From GCA-002780795 sp964545385 (GTDB taxonomy: Bacteria > Patescibacteriota > Microgenomatia > UBA1406 > GWC2-37-13), in NCBI GenBank assembly GCA_964545385.1, contig CAZJFG010000008.1, forward strand, positions 1 through 34,349: a stretch of DNA of 34,349 nucleotides, in the 5' to 3' direction. The translations under genes and the position numbers were made by a program. The notes under the pieces are model-generated. The model had not been told where the DNA came from, made no database searches, and worked only from the letters and a program-made list of their open reading frames with translations. Shown here one piece after another: positions 8,892 through 16,585 of this stretch. The first letter of the stretch is position 1; every line of letters begins with the position of its first letter.

Positions 8892-10148
8892 TTATTTTAT
8901 TTTTTCAAACAAAAATAAATCGTAGTAATTATTCAATGGCCACTCTCCCAGTTTTTTTCTTGGTTTAAAAAAGGCAACCTCATAAGAAAGAACTTTCTCG
9001 TATTCTTTACCATGGCTTATCACAAACAAATATTTATTGTTGTAATAGTCATCATAGTTTATTGCTACATGATCCCTTTTTAAAAAGTATTTAATTACGG
9101 TTGCCGTTGTGTTGTAATAGGAGAGGTCGGCAACATTAAAATCGGATTTTATGTTTGTTGAAGAGATTATATCGTATGCTTTTTTTTCCATCGGGTAGTT
9201 CCAGTAAGGGCCTGGTGCCCAGTAAGACTGAGCTGGTTTTTGTATATTTTTAACAAGCCCAAAAATAAAGATTAACACGCCAAAAAAAATGAGTGACCTA
9301 TCAGAAATTTTTTTCAAATATTTTTTGAAAAAAGAAAGAAAAACAAACAAAAAAATAAATGAAAGAGTAAGGTAATAGTGCGGCATAGTCATGTTGCCTG
9401 GCCTGTCTACTTTATCCCAGTTTTGAACAAAAAGCAGCATGGTTTTTATGTTGTAAAATCCGTGTTTCAACTCAAAAAGAATGAGTGGTGAAAATCCCAG
9501 AGCCAGGCCGCCTACAAAAACTAAAAAATCCTTTACGCTTATTTTCTTAAAAAAAATATAGTAAATGGCAAAACCGAAAATAACCAAAGCAAACTGATAA
9601 TGAAATTGGAAAAGAAATCCTAGCCAGAAAGAAACTAGGAAAAACCAGATTTTTCTTTGTTTTTTTTCATATTTTGAAATGAGCCAGATTAGAATCGGGA
9701 CAAGAGAAAGCTGAAGAGTCGAGTTCCACAAAAAACGGGTGTAGTTGATGTAATAAGTTAAAAATGCGTAAAGAAGAACCATGATCCAACCGGCTTTTTG
9801 ATTGATTAATTTTTTTGTTCCGTGATATAAGGGGAAAATCATCAGTCCGGCAAAAATCATAAATATATAAGAAGCTTTTATCGGGTCCCAACCGCCAAGA
9901 GTTAAAAAAACCAGAAAAAAATAATATGTAGCCGGTCCCTGGAAAATAAGTCTTCCGTCAAAAGTTGCCGAAATTTGAGGTCCGATCAATGTTAACTTTT
10001 TTGTCCGGAAAATTTCAAGGGCGGCAATCGCACAGTCTGCCTGATCCTGTGACCAGTTTAGATTATAGCTAAAATTTAGCGAACGAATAAAGATAAACAA
10101 GAAAAAAACAACTGTCAAAAAGATAGTTTCTTTATGTTTTTTCCACAT
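8892..10148 (-). CDS. GT-C glycosyltransferase, IGP subfamily (paralog 2)
   Basis: This is a 418-aa polytopic protein and a paralog of the genes at 5110-6612 and 12338-13798. Its first loop reads WSQDQADCAIAAL (D35, D38) followed by LIGPQISATFDG. Compared with its paralogs, the conserved RD after the first Asp is replaced by DC, so the acidic arrangement is altered. RFLWNS, FQFHYQF and PLILFELKHGF are the shared later motifs. It has about nine hydrophobic helices and a short external tail, making it shorter than its paralogs (486 and 500 aa). It is 1 nt from the gene upstream and 3 nt from the one downstream. The changed loop could mean different sugar use or lower activity. Confidence 0.72.
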   Translation of the reverse strand: MWKKHKETIFLTVVFFLFIFIRSLNFSYNLNWSQDQADCAIAALEIFRTKKLTLIGPQISATFDGRLIFQGPATYYFFLVFLTLGGWDPIKASYIFMIFAGLMIFPLYHGTKKLINQKAGWIMVLLYAFLTYYINYTRFLWNSTLQLSLVPILIWLISKYEKKQRKIWFFLVSFWLGFLFQFHYQFALVIFGFAIYYIFFKKISVKDFLVFVGGLALGFSPLILFELKHGFYNIKTMLLFVQNWDKVDRPGNMTMPHYYLTLSFIFLFVFLSFFKKYLKKISDRSLIFFGVLIFIFGLVKNIQKPAQSYWAPGPYWNYPMEKKAYDIISSTNIKSDFNVADLSYYNTTATVIKYFLKRDHVAINYDDYYNNKYLFVISHGKEYEKVLSYEVAFFKPRKKLGEWPLNNYYDLFLFEKIK

Positions 10149-10149
10149 T

Positions 10150-11589
10150 TTAGTTTAGAAATGTTATCCAGTTTTCAACCGGACAGATAAATTTGTTTTT
10201 TGGAATGTCCAATTTCAAAATTTCAAAATCCTTTTTTGATAGAGTAATCATATCAAAGTTTTTATAGTTTTTTTGGAAATCTCCAAAACCGTAAAAAAAA
10301 TAAACAGGTTTGTTCAAATAAAAGACAAAAGAAGGAGCGCCGCCGTAAAAGAATGAAGAGGTTGTTTGATAATGAGCCGCTTCCAGAAAATTTCTATTTT
10401 TTCTTTCCTGTTCATCGACCAAAAATCCTAGGTTTTTTTCTTGGCGTTTGGTCAAACATTTAGCCAATATAATCTTTTCTGAAGGCTGGTTATTGATTTT
10501 GAGCAAAAAAGTTTGCGGAATAAAGTTTGTTAAGAAAAACACTACAATTCCAGATAAGAAAAAAATTCTAACGAATTTATTTTTTATTCTTAAATAAAGA
10601 TATGATAGGGTTATGCAAATAAAGGGCAAGAAAATAATGATATACCAGGAAATCTTTGTTTTCATTAGGGTCAGAAGTGCCAGAAAAGGCAAGGGTACAA
10701 AAAAAACAATCAATTTTTCAATCTTTTTGAAGTTTTTAAAAAGTTCTAAAAATATTAAAAAATACCCCAGCAAAAATAAAATATTGATAAATCCTAAAGC
10801 TTGCCAAAGATATTGAAAATAATAAAATTTATTTCCAAAATGTAGTTCGATTGGGACATACAGGCGTTTAAACATCTGGCTGAAAAAATGGTTTTCGACA
10901 AAAAACCAACCGAACTTCAGATAGGAGAAAATATACCAGAAAGAAGAGATGAGAACCGCTAGTAAAATACCAAAAATTTTTTTTGATCTGACTTTGCTTT
11001 TTTTGAAAAACAAAAGGAAAAAATCAAAAAACAAAGGATAAAATCCCAAAATTGATTTACCAAAAACTCCAAGACATAAAAACAATAGCTTTAAAGGATA
11101 GTTTTCCAAAAACAGAAAATAGCCGATCCAGGAAATAGCAACTAAAAAGTCGCTGTTGAGCATTGTCGCCCTTTCCAAAAAAATCGGTGAAGCGGAAAGG
11201 ACCAAAACTGGAATAAGTGAAGCAACAACTCTTTCAATCTTTGTCGTTTTTGGAAACAGATCGGAATTTATTTTTTGAGTGAGCAGGTATGTTAAGATGA
11301 GCAAAAACAAAGCGAGGATTACCATTGTCGTTCGGGCGCCGAACTCTGAAGTTCCAAAAAGTAAAAACGAAACAGCGATTAAAGCGTGGGAGAGTGGTGG
11401 TTTATCAAACCAGAGTTGATTGTTAAATGTTGTAATAAGAGTTTTGTTTTTTATCATTTCTTGGGCAATCTCGGCATACATTCCTTCATCCCAGTCTAAA
11501 AAAGAATTAAATCTAAGAAGATAGTTGCGAAAGATAAGGCCGGTAAAGATGAAGCTAAAAATTAAAAATAGTATTAACTTTTTTTTCAT
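10150..11589 (-). CDS. ArnT-type GT39 glycosyltransferase
   Basis: This is a 479-aa polytopic membrane glycosyltransferase. It is the most canonical GT39 of the window. FLDWDEGMYAEIAQ (D34, E35) is the catalytic first loop, followed by NQLWFDKPPLSHAL (KPP motif) and FGTSEFGARTTMV. These are the hallmarks of PMT_2/ArnT family enzymes that use undecaprenyl- or dolichyl-phosphate sugars. About ten membrane helices are followed by a soluble part from roughly residue 360. It lies 3 nt after the GT2 gene and 1 nt before the next GT-C gene in the same operon. Transfer to lipid A is improbable if this is a single-membrane CPR cell. A wall polymer or surface protein is a likelier acceptor. Confidence 0.85.
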   Translation of the reverse strand: MKKKLILFLIFSFIFTGLIFRNYLLRFNSFLDWDEGMYAEIAQEMIKNKTLITTFNNQLWFDKPPLSHALIAVSFLLFGTSEFGARTTMVILALFLLILTYLLTQKINSDLFPKTTKIERVVASLIPVLVLSASPIFLERATMLNSDFLVAISWIGYFLFLENYPLKLLFLCLGVFGKSILGFYPLFFDFFLLFFKKSKVRSKKIFGILLAVLISSFWYIFSYLKFGWFFVENHFFSQMFKRLYVPIELHFGNKFYYFQYLWQALGFINILFLLGYFLIFLELFKNFKKIEKLIVFFVPLPFLALLTLMKTKISWYIIIFLPFICITLSYLYLRIKNKFVRIFFLSGIVVFFLTNFIPQTFLLKINNQPSEKIILAKCLTKRQEKNLGFLVDEQERKNRNFLEAAHYQTTSSFFYGGAPSFVFYLNKPVYFFYGFGDFQKNYKNFDMITLSKKDFEILKLDIPKNKFICPVENWITFLN

Positions 11590-11592
11590 AAT

Positions 11593-12348
11593 CTAATATT
11601 GGTTACTGATCTCAAACCATTTTATTTTGGCAATATCCTTGATAGTTTCGACGGTATCTTTGAAAAAACTGACATTTTTTGTTTCGACGTGGCGCCAGGA
11701 AACAGGAATTTCTGCTATTTCGAATTTGAGTTTGGCTGCTAAAAACAAAAATTCAAGGTCAAAACCTGCAGTGACCGAAGAGCCAGAAGCCTGCCTGTTA
11801 TTGTGAAATACTCTTAAATTATCCAATATTTTTAATGCCGCCGATTTTTTGAACAGTTTAAAACCACACTGGGTATCTTTAATCCCTTTTAAATTGAGAA
11901 GGATGTTTCGTATCATAATAAAGCCAACTGCCATAAGTTTACGCATAAATGGGGCGCCAGCTCGCTGTCTATTTCTGGAGCCGATGACGATAGGAATATC
12001 TTTTTTAGCCTTTTCTATCAGCTTTTCCGATTCTTCAATCGGAGTGGCCAGGTCGATATCAGAAAACATTACCCAGTTGCCTTTTGCAGCCCTGATACCT
12101 GTTATTATGGCAAAGGCCTTGCCTTGATGTTTATTTTCGACAAGTCTAAATTTAGGAAAAATTTTTAAATACTTTTCTTTGATTATTTTTTTGGAATTAT
12201 CCAAAGAGCCGTCATCGACAATAATGACTTCAATAAAAAGGGAGTTATTTCTAGTGTAGTTGCCGATTTTATCCAGAACTCCCTTTTGGATATTGGATTC
12301 TTCGTTGTAGCAGGGAATAATTAGTGAAATCAAAAATTTATTTTCCAT
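11593..12348 (-). CDS. GT2 dolichyl-phosphate-sugar synthase-like enzyme
   Basis: This is a 251-aa GT2 enzyme of the DPM1/ALG5 type. Its motifs are SLIIPCYNEESNI (residues 8-20), IIVDDGSLDNS (D45, D46), NKHQGKAFAIITGI for nucleotide binding, FSDIDLATP (D97 and D99, a DxD) and VIGSRNRQRAGAPFMRKLM. ALG5-like eukaryotic and archaeal proteins share the DxDLATP pattern. It would make polyprenyl-phosphate glucose or mannose for the GT-C enzymes of this operon. There is no C-terminal membrane domain. The start overlaps the preceding GT-C gene by 11 nt. A weak internal promoter (TATAAA, 7 nt before the ATG) is possible but unproven. Confidence 0.87.
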   Translation of the reverse strand: MENKFLISLIIPCYNEESNIQKGVLDKIGNYTRNNSLFIEVIIVDDGSLDNSKKIIKEKYLKIFPKFRLVENKHQGKAFAIITGIRAAKGNWVMFSDIDLATPIEESEKLIEKAKKDIPIVIGSRNRQRAGAPFMRKLMAVGFIMIRNILLNLKGIKDTQCGFKLFKKSAALKILDNLRVFHNNRQASGSSVTAGFDLEFLFLAAKLKFEIAEIPVSWRHVETKNVSFFKDTVETIKDIAKIKWFEISNQY

Positions 12349-13798
12349 GGATAATTTTATAAACTAAAACGCGATCTACATTCCAAGTTTTTTCAATCTT
12401 TTTGTTTTGAAAGGCAGCTATCTGCCATTGAGGATGATTTAGCGCGTCGCATGTTTTTTCATAGCAAAGTATATAAAGTTCTTTTGCTTCTTGATTACTT
12501 TCCTCGCTAAGAGGCCTTTTTCCCATAATCTCCAGAAAGTAACGGATATGGCCATCCATTTCCGTATAGGGGATTGGTACGATTTGATATGGTTCTTTAG
12601 GATTTTGGGCAACAATTGACGAAGCAATTTTTTTCGCAATGCTTATTTGAAAGTTTCCGCCGTTTTTTGCAATTGCATATTTGGGAATATTGACGTAAAG
12701 ATAGAATGCCAAAAAAATAAGAACAATTATTTTCGAAAAATATTTGTATTTTTTTTCCGTTAGCAAGGATATGAGAACAACAAAAAAACTAAGATAAACG
12801 ATCATATAGTAATGGATATAGCGGTAACTTGCCAAAAAGCTAAAACCGATAAGATAGGCAAAAAAATTTAGAAAATTTATCTGAACAAAAAAATTATTTT
12901 TAAATAATTTTTTCTTTAGAAAATAAACAACTAAAAAAAGAAAAATAAACAAACAAAAAAAAGAATTAAATTCGATTCGAAAAACATGTTGAAAAAAAGC
13001 AAGATTTGTTTCCAAAAAACGGATAAAAGGTCTGCCGCTATCAACAACATTTCCCGCAGTAAAGATTTTTAATAGATTTCGACTATTGAGGAATTCATGT
13101 CTTAGGTCAAAAATAATTAGAGGTGAATAAAAAAATATGAAAGGAAAAAAAGCAGCTAAAAAATTTTTTAAATTAAGTAATTTTTTTATTTTTTGAAAGT
13201 TGATAATCAGAAAAAGAACACAAGGAATCAAAAGAAAAAAAGCCAAATAATGGAGTTGAAAGGAAAATGAGAGAAAAGACCCGAACAAAACAGCATAGAT
13301 TATTTTTTTTGATTTGAAAAATTTGGCAAAAAAGTAAAGAGTAAAAAAAGAAAAAAAAGGTAAAAGGTTAGGATTCCAAGAAAAGCGGTTAAACTCGACT
13401 ATTGTAGCCGAAAAAACAGTCAAAAAAACAAAGATTGTGGAAGAAAAAACATCGATTTCATCCTTTACAATTTTATAGCAAAAAATTATTGCAACAATAG
13501 AAAGTAGTGCTACGCCAAAAGCAAGGCTAAGAGGATTAAGGTGCCCAAAAAATAAAAATGGTGCCATTAGGTAATAGTAAAAAGGTCCTAAAAAAACCTG
13601 ACCGATTGAAGATATCGGCCCGATTGTCGGGAATTTCTCAAAAGTGGCAATCCTTTTTATGATGATTGCATCCCGGCCTTGATCTCCTAAGAAAGTAACA
13701 AACTCTTCAAGCTTGTAAAAGCGCAAAAAAATGGCAAATAAGATTAAAATGATAAACGCCTTATTTTTTGCTAAAATACTTCTTATGTTAAAGCGCAT
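12338..13798 (-). CDS. GT-C glycosyltransferase, GDQGRD / IGP subfamily (paralog 3), operon-first gene
   Basis: This is a 486-aa polytopic protein whose first loop carries FLGDQGRDAI (D39, R42, D43) followed by TIGPISSIGQ. RFSWNPNLL, FQLHYLAF and PLIIFDLRHEF are shared with the two paralogs downstream. The frame is open to 13903, but the extra 35 residues (rich in polar codons, no membrane helix) are better read as the opposite strand of the divergent gene. ATG 13798 has TAAAAT 8 nt upstream. With that start the gene overlaps the divergent plus-strand CDS head-to-head by 14 nt. It heads the seven-gene minus-strand operon and ends 11 nt inside the GT2 gene. It probably transfers a lipid-linked sugar outside the cell. 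Confidence 0.75.
   Translation of the reverse strand: MRFNIRSILAKNKAFIILILFAIFLRFYKLEEFVTFLGDQGRDAIIIKRIATFEKFPTIGPISSIGQVFLGPFYYYLMAPFLFFGHLNPLSLAFGVALLSIVAIIFCYKIVKDEIDVFSSTIFVFLTVFSATIVEFNRFSWNPNLLPFFSFFTLYFFAKFFKSKKIIYAVLFGSFLSFSFQLHYLAFFLLIPCVLFLIINFQKIKKLLNLKNFLAAFFPFIFFYSPLIIFDLRHEFLNSRNLLKIFTAGNVVDSGRPFIRFLETNLAFFQHVFRIEFNSFFCLFIFLFLVVYFLKKKLFKNNFFVQINFLNFFAYLIGFSFLASYRYIHYYMIVYLSFFVVLISLLTEKKYKYFSKIIVLIFLAFYLYVNIPKYAIAKNGGNFQISIAKKIASSIVAQNPKEPYQIVPIPYTEMDGHIRYFLEIMGKRPLSEESNQEAKELYILCYEKTCDALNHPQWQIAAFQNKKIEKTWNVDRVLVYKIIHGK
13772..13777 (+). promoter_or_regulatory. -10 box of the PIG-V-like gene, inside the divergent CDS
   Basis: TAAAAT sits 7 nt before the ATG at 13785. The hexamer lies wholly within the coding region of the minus-strand GT-C gene. 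The sequence is seen directly; promoter function is inferred from the spacing repeated elsewhere in the window. Confidence 0.55.
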
Positions 13799-14909
13799 AT
13801 TTCCATATTTTACCCTAATTGTGATTGTTTGCGCTAGTACTTTAATTGTTTGGCTTCCATTTTTGCTTCGGGTCGCTTCGTGGTACGGAATGACAATAGA
13901 CAACTCGGATATGGGATATGTTTACAAAAACTTTGATGGGCCGCTTTATATTATTCCGGCAAAAACCCTATATAAGGAGAAGGCAATCGAAAAAATCGGT
14001 ATTGAGGTTAACTTGTCGCCAAAATATTTTGCTGCCCATCTGCCTCTTTACCCGATTTTGATTAGGCTTTTTGCCGGAGTTTTTGGCTATTTAAAGTCAA
14101 TGCTTTTTGTCAATGTTTTAGCAACCATTGTTCTGGTTTGTTTTTTTTATTTTTTTGTTGTAAAACTGAAGCTTTCCAGTAAACCGTTGATTTTAGCCAG
14201 TGTTTTTTTGTTTATTCCAAAGTTCTTGGTCGTCCGGACAATTGGTGCACCGGAAAGTTTATTTATTTTGTTGATTCTTGTTTCTTTGTATTTTTTTACA
14301 AAAGAAAAATACTGGTTATCCGGTCTTTTTGGCGGACTGGCAACAACCTGCAAAACACCGGGGATTCTTCTTTTTGCCGCTTATGGTTTGGCTTTTTTGG
14401 AATCGTTTATTAAAACAAAAAAAATTAACTGGAACTGGTTTGGAATAGTCCTTATTCCTCTTGGGCTTTTTGCCGTTTTTGGCCTGTATGCTGTCCAGTA
14501 CAACGATTTTTTTGCCTATTTTCATACAGGTGGTTTTGTTCCGATGCCATATCCTTTTTCCGTTTTTAACTTTCGGGCAAAGTGGGTGTCAACAGCTTGG
14601 CTTGAGGAGATGATCTTTTATTTTTTTTTATATGCTTTAACAGTTTATTCCCTGAAAGACTCTAAATACCGTGGACTTTTTTATTTTTCTTTAGTCTTTT
14701 TTGTTGCTATTTTATTTGTCCAACATCGAGATATCCCTCGTTACACCCTGCCTTTGTGGCCTTTGGCCTGTGTTGCTTTTGAAAAGTTTTTCACCTCAAA
14801 AAAATTTTTGTCGGTTTTTGGCGTATTACTTATTGCCGTTTATCTTTATGCTTGGAACTTTATTCTTTTTAACATTATGCCTATTTCTAATTGGAAACCT
14901 TACCTCTGA
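13785..14909 (+). CDS. PIG-V-like GT-C mannosyltransferase-like protein
   Basis: This is a 374-aa polytopic protein. The first external loop contains NFDGPLYIIPAK (D51, G52) and then AAHLPLYPILIRLFAG (about residues 83-98). The DG..Y plus PLYP.LIR arrangement is the mark of PIG-V/GPI-mannosyltransferase-like GT-C enzymes, also found in bacteria. HRDIPRYTLPLWP near residues 323-335 matches the conserved late loop where these proteins read R.RY.LP..P. ATG 13785 is chosen over the upstream in-frame start at 13731 because TAAAAT lies 7 nt before it and the 18 extra residues overlap the divergent gene further. It ends 18 nt before the efflux operon, which has its own promoter. The substrate is unknown. 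Confidence 0.72.
   Translation: MLKRIFPYFTLIVIVCASTLIVWLPFLLRVASWYGMTIDNSDMGYVYKNFDGPLYIIPAKTLYKEKAIEKIGIEVNLSPKYFAAHLPLYPILIRLFAGVFGYLKSMLFVNVLATIVLVCFFYFFVVKLKLSSKPLILASVFLFIPKFLVVRTIGAPESLFILLILVSLYFFTKEKYWLSGLFGGLATTCKTPGILLFAAYGLAFLESFIKTKKINWNWFGIVLIPLGLFAVFGLYAVQYNDFFAYFHTGGFVPMPYPFSVFNFRAKWVSTAWLEEMIFYFFLYALTVYSLKDSKYRGLFYFSLVFFVAILFVQHRDIPRYTLPLWPLACVAFEKFFTSKKFLSVFGVLLIAVYLYAWNFILFNIMPISNWKPYL
13807..13812 (-). promoter_or_regulatory. -10 box of the seven-gene GT operon, inside the divergent CDS
   Basis: TAAAAT on the minus strand is 8 nt before ATG 13798 and lies inside the plus-strand PIG-V-like coding sequence. No convincing -35 is visible. Function is inferred. Confidence 0.5.
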
Positions 14910-14920
14910 TTATATATAAT
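14891..14920 (+). promoter_or_regulatory. Promoter of the MacAB-like operon
   Basis: TTGGAA (14891-14896) and TATAAT (14915-14920) are separated by 18 nt. The ATG at 14928 follows 7 nt after the -10, so the transcript should start at or next to the ATG. The -35 lies in the last codons of the preceding gene. Confidence 0.65.
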
Positions 14921-14927
14921 TTCATCT

Positions 14928-15920
14928 ATGGCTAAGTTTACAAAAAGGCGATGGATCTTGTTTGTGATCATTTTTCTTGTTGTTGGTGGAGTTATTTACA
15001 AAACGGTTAGTTCTCCAATTGCCAAGAAGAAAAAAAATGAGCATACGGTAAAAAAAGAAGATCTTACAGAAGTGCTTTCCTTGTCGGGTGAGATTGATGC
15101 CGATGAGCAAGTATCGCTTCGTTTTCAAACTTCAGGAAGGCTTTCCTGGGTAGGCGTAAAAGAAGGTGATCGCGTAAAAAAATATCAGGGCATAGCATCT
15201 CTCGACCAACGCACTCTTAAAAAAAATCTTGAAAAATCGCTTCGCGATTATGCCAAGGAAAGATTGGACCATGATGAAGATATTGATGTTACCTATAAAG
15301 ATACTCCTTTAACTTCAACAGTTAGGCGTGTTTTGGAGAAAAATCAGTATGATCTTGAAAAAGCCGTTTTGGACGTTGAGCTTGACGATATTGCTTTGGA
15401 ATACTCTTATCTTTTTTCACCGATCGATGGGGTTGTAACCCAAATAGAGACACCATATGCTGGAGTAAATATCACCCCAACAACCGCCGAATTTAAAATT
15501 GTCAATCCCGATACTATTTTTTTCTCGGTGACAGCCGATCAAACAGAGATAGTTGATTTAAAAACAGGTATGTTGGGTAAGATTGTCTTTGACTCTTTTC
15601 CTGACGAGGAGGTTCCCGGAGAAATAATCTGGCTTGGCTATGCGCCGAAAGACGATGAAACAGGAACAGTATATGAAGTAAAGGTTAAGTTTGCTGCCGA
15701 TAAAGCTTTTCGTCTGGGTATGACCGGTGACATAAATTTTGTTACCAAACAAAAAAAAGACGTTATAGTCATTCCTGAAACTTATCTTAAAAAGAATAAA
15801 AAGGGCGACTATGTTTTGGTTGATGAAAATATAAAAAGATATATAGAAATTGGTGATGAGATTGATAGCAAAATAGAGGTTATAAACGGACTTACTGTTG
15901 GCGAAAAAATTTATGATTAG
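14928..15920 (+). CDS. MacA/HlyD-like periplasmic-adaptor-type subunit
   Basis: This is a 330-aa membrane-fusion protein. One N-terminal helix (about residues 7-26) anchors it. It is followed by LSLSGEIDADEQVSLRF and LSWVGVKEGDRVKKYQGIA, the first half of a biotinyl/lipoyl domain. A short charged helical region follows, and the second half is LFSPIDGVVTQIETP. Beta-barrel segments run to the C-terminus (VIVIPETYLKK and VLVDENIKRYIEIG). The helical hairpin is much shorter than in Gram-negative MacA, which fits a cell without a TolC partner. It overlaps the ATPase gene by 8 nt. With the two next genes it forms a MacAB-type ABC exporter, possibly for a peptide, lipid or drug. Confidence 0.88.
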   Translation: MAKFTKRRWILFVIIFLVVGGVIYKTVSSPIAKKKKNEHTVKKEDLTEVLSLSGEIDADEQVSLRFQTSGRLSWVGVKEGDRVKKYQGIASLDQRTLKKNLEKSLRDYAKERLDHDEDIDVTYKDTPLTSTVRRVLEKNQYDLEKAVLDVELDDIALEYSYLFSPIDGVVTQIETPYAGVNITPTTAEFKIVNPDTIFFSVTADQTEIVDLKTGMLGKIVFDSFPDEEVPGEIIWLGYAPKDDETGTVYEVKVKFAADKAFRLGMTGDINFVTKQKKDVIVIPETYLKKNKKGDYVLVDENIKRYIEIGDEIDSKIEVINGLTVGEKIYD

Positions 15921-16581
15921 AGTCGAGAATGTCTGGAAGGAGTATAAAATTGACGAGGACAACATCTTTACTGCTCTAAAAAACATTAATTTGGAAATTA
16001 AGGAAAAAGAATTTATCTCACTTATTGGGCCATCGGGTAGCGGTAAATCAACGTTAATGCATATTATCGGATTGCTTGATCAGCCATCAAAAGGTAAAGT
16101 ATTTATCAATAATAAAGATGTTTCTAAACTAGATGATGATGCTATTTCAAACTTAAGAAGCGAGTTTGTTGGTTTTGTTTTCCAACAGTTCAACTTGATA
16201 AACAAACTGAACGTGTTTGAAAACATTATGTTGCCGACAATCTATACTCGCAAACTGCTTGAATATGATCCAAAAGAAAAAGCCCTGAAGCTTATTGAAA
16301 AGTTTGGGCTTTTAGAGAAAAAAAATTCTTTTCCCAACAAGCTTTCCGGCGGTCAGCAACAACGGGTAGCCATTGCTCGGGCTCTTATCATGAATCCAAA
16401 GCTTATTCTTGCCGATGAGCCCACAGGCAACCTAGATAGCCGTTCCGGAGAGATTATTCTTAATATTTTGGAAAACCTGAATAAAAAAGAAAAGATTACG
16501 GTTTTGATGGTAACTCATGATATGGGTATTGCCAAAAAAGCTAAAAAAATTATCAGAATTAAAGATGGTCAAATCGAATAA
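15913..16581 (+). CDS. MacB/LolD-type ABC transporter ATPase
   Basis: This is a 222-aa nucleotide-binding subunit. The Walker A motif is GPSGSGKST (39-47), the Q-loop is FVFQQFNL (Gln 91-92), the signature is LSGGQQQRVAIARAL (144-158), Walker B is LILADEPTGNLD (164-175) and the switch His is 202 in VTHD. The DEPTGNLD wording is typical of the LolD/MacB/FtsE group. ATG 15913 is preferred over a TTG at 15898. It lies within the last codons of the adaptor gene (8-nt overlap), so translation is probably coupled. It drives the permease encoded 4 nt downstream. Confidence 0.95.
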   Translation: MIRVENVWKEYKIDEDNIFTALKNINLEIKEKEFISLIGPSGSGKSTLMHIIGLLDQPSKGKVFINNKDVSKLDDDAISNLRSEFVGFVFQQFNLINKLNVFENIMLPTIYTRKLLEYDPKEKALKLIEKFGLLEKKNSFPNKLSGGQQQRVAIARALIMNPKLILADEPTGNLDSRSGEIILNILENLNKKEKITVLMVTHDMGIAKKAKKIIRIKDGQIE

Positions 16582-16585
16582 CATC

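Noticed and set aside
13799..13903. N-terminal extension of the minus-strand GT-C gene
   Set aside because: The 35 extra residues lack a membrane helix and overlap the divergent gene. A -10 box lies within this stretch, 8 nt before ATG 13798.
15558..15986. A 142-aa minus-strand frame inside the MacA-like gene
   Set aside because: It is a shadow of the real adaptor and ATPase genes, rich in Phe, Ile and Asn from reversed codons.
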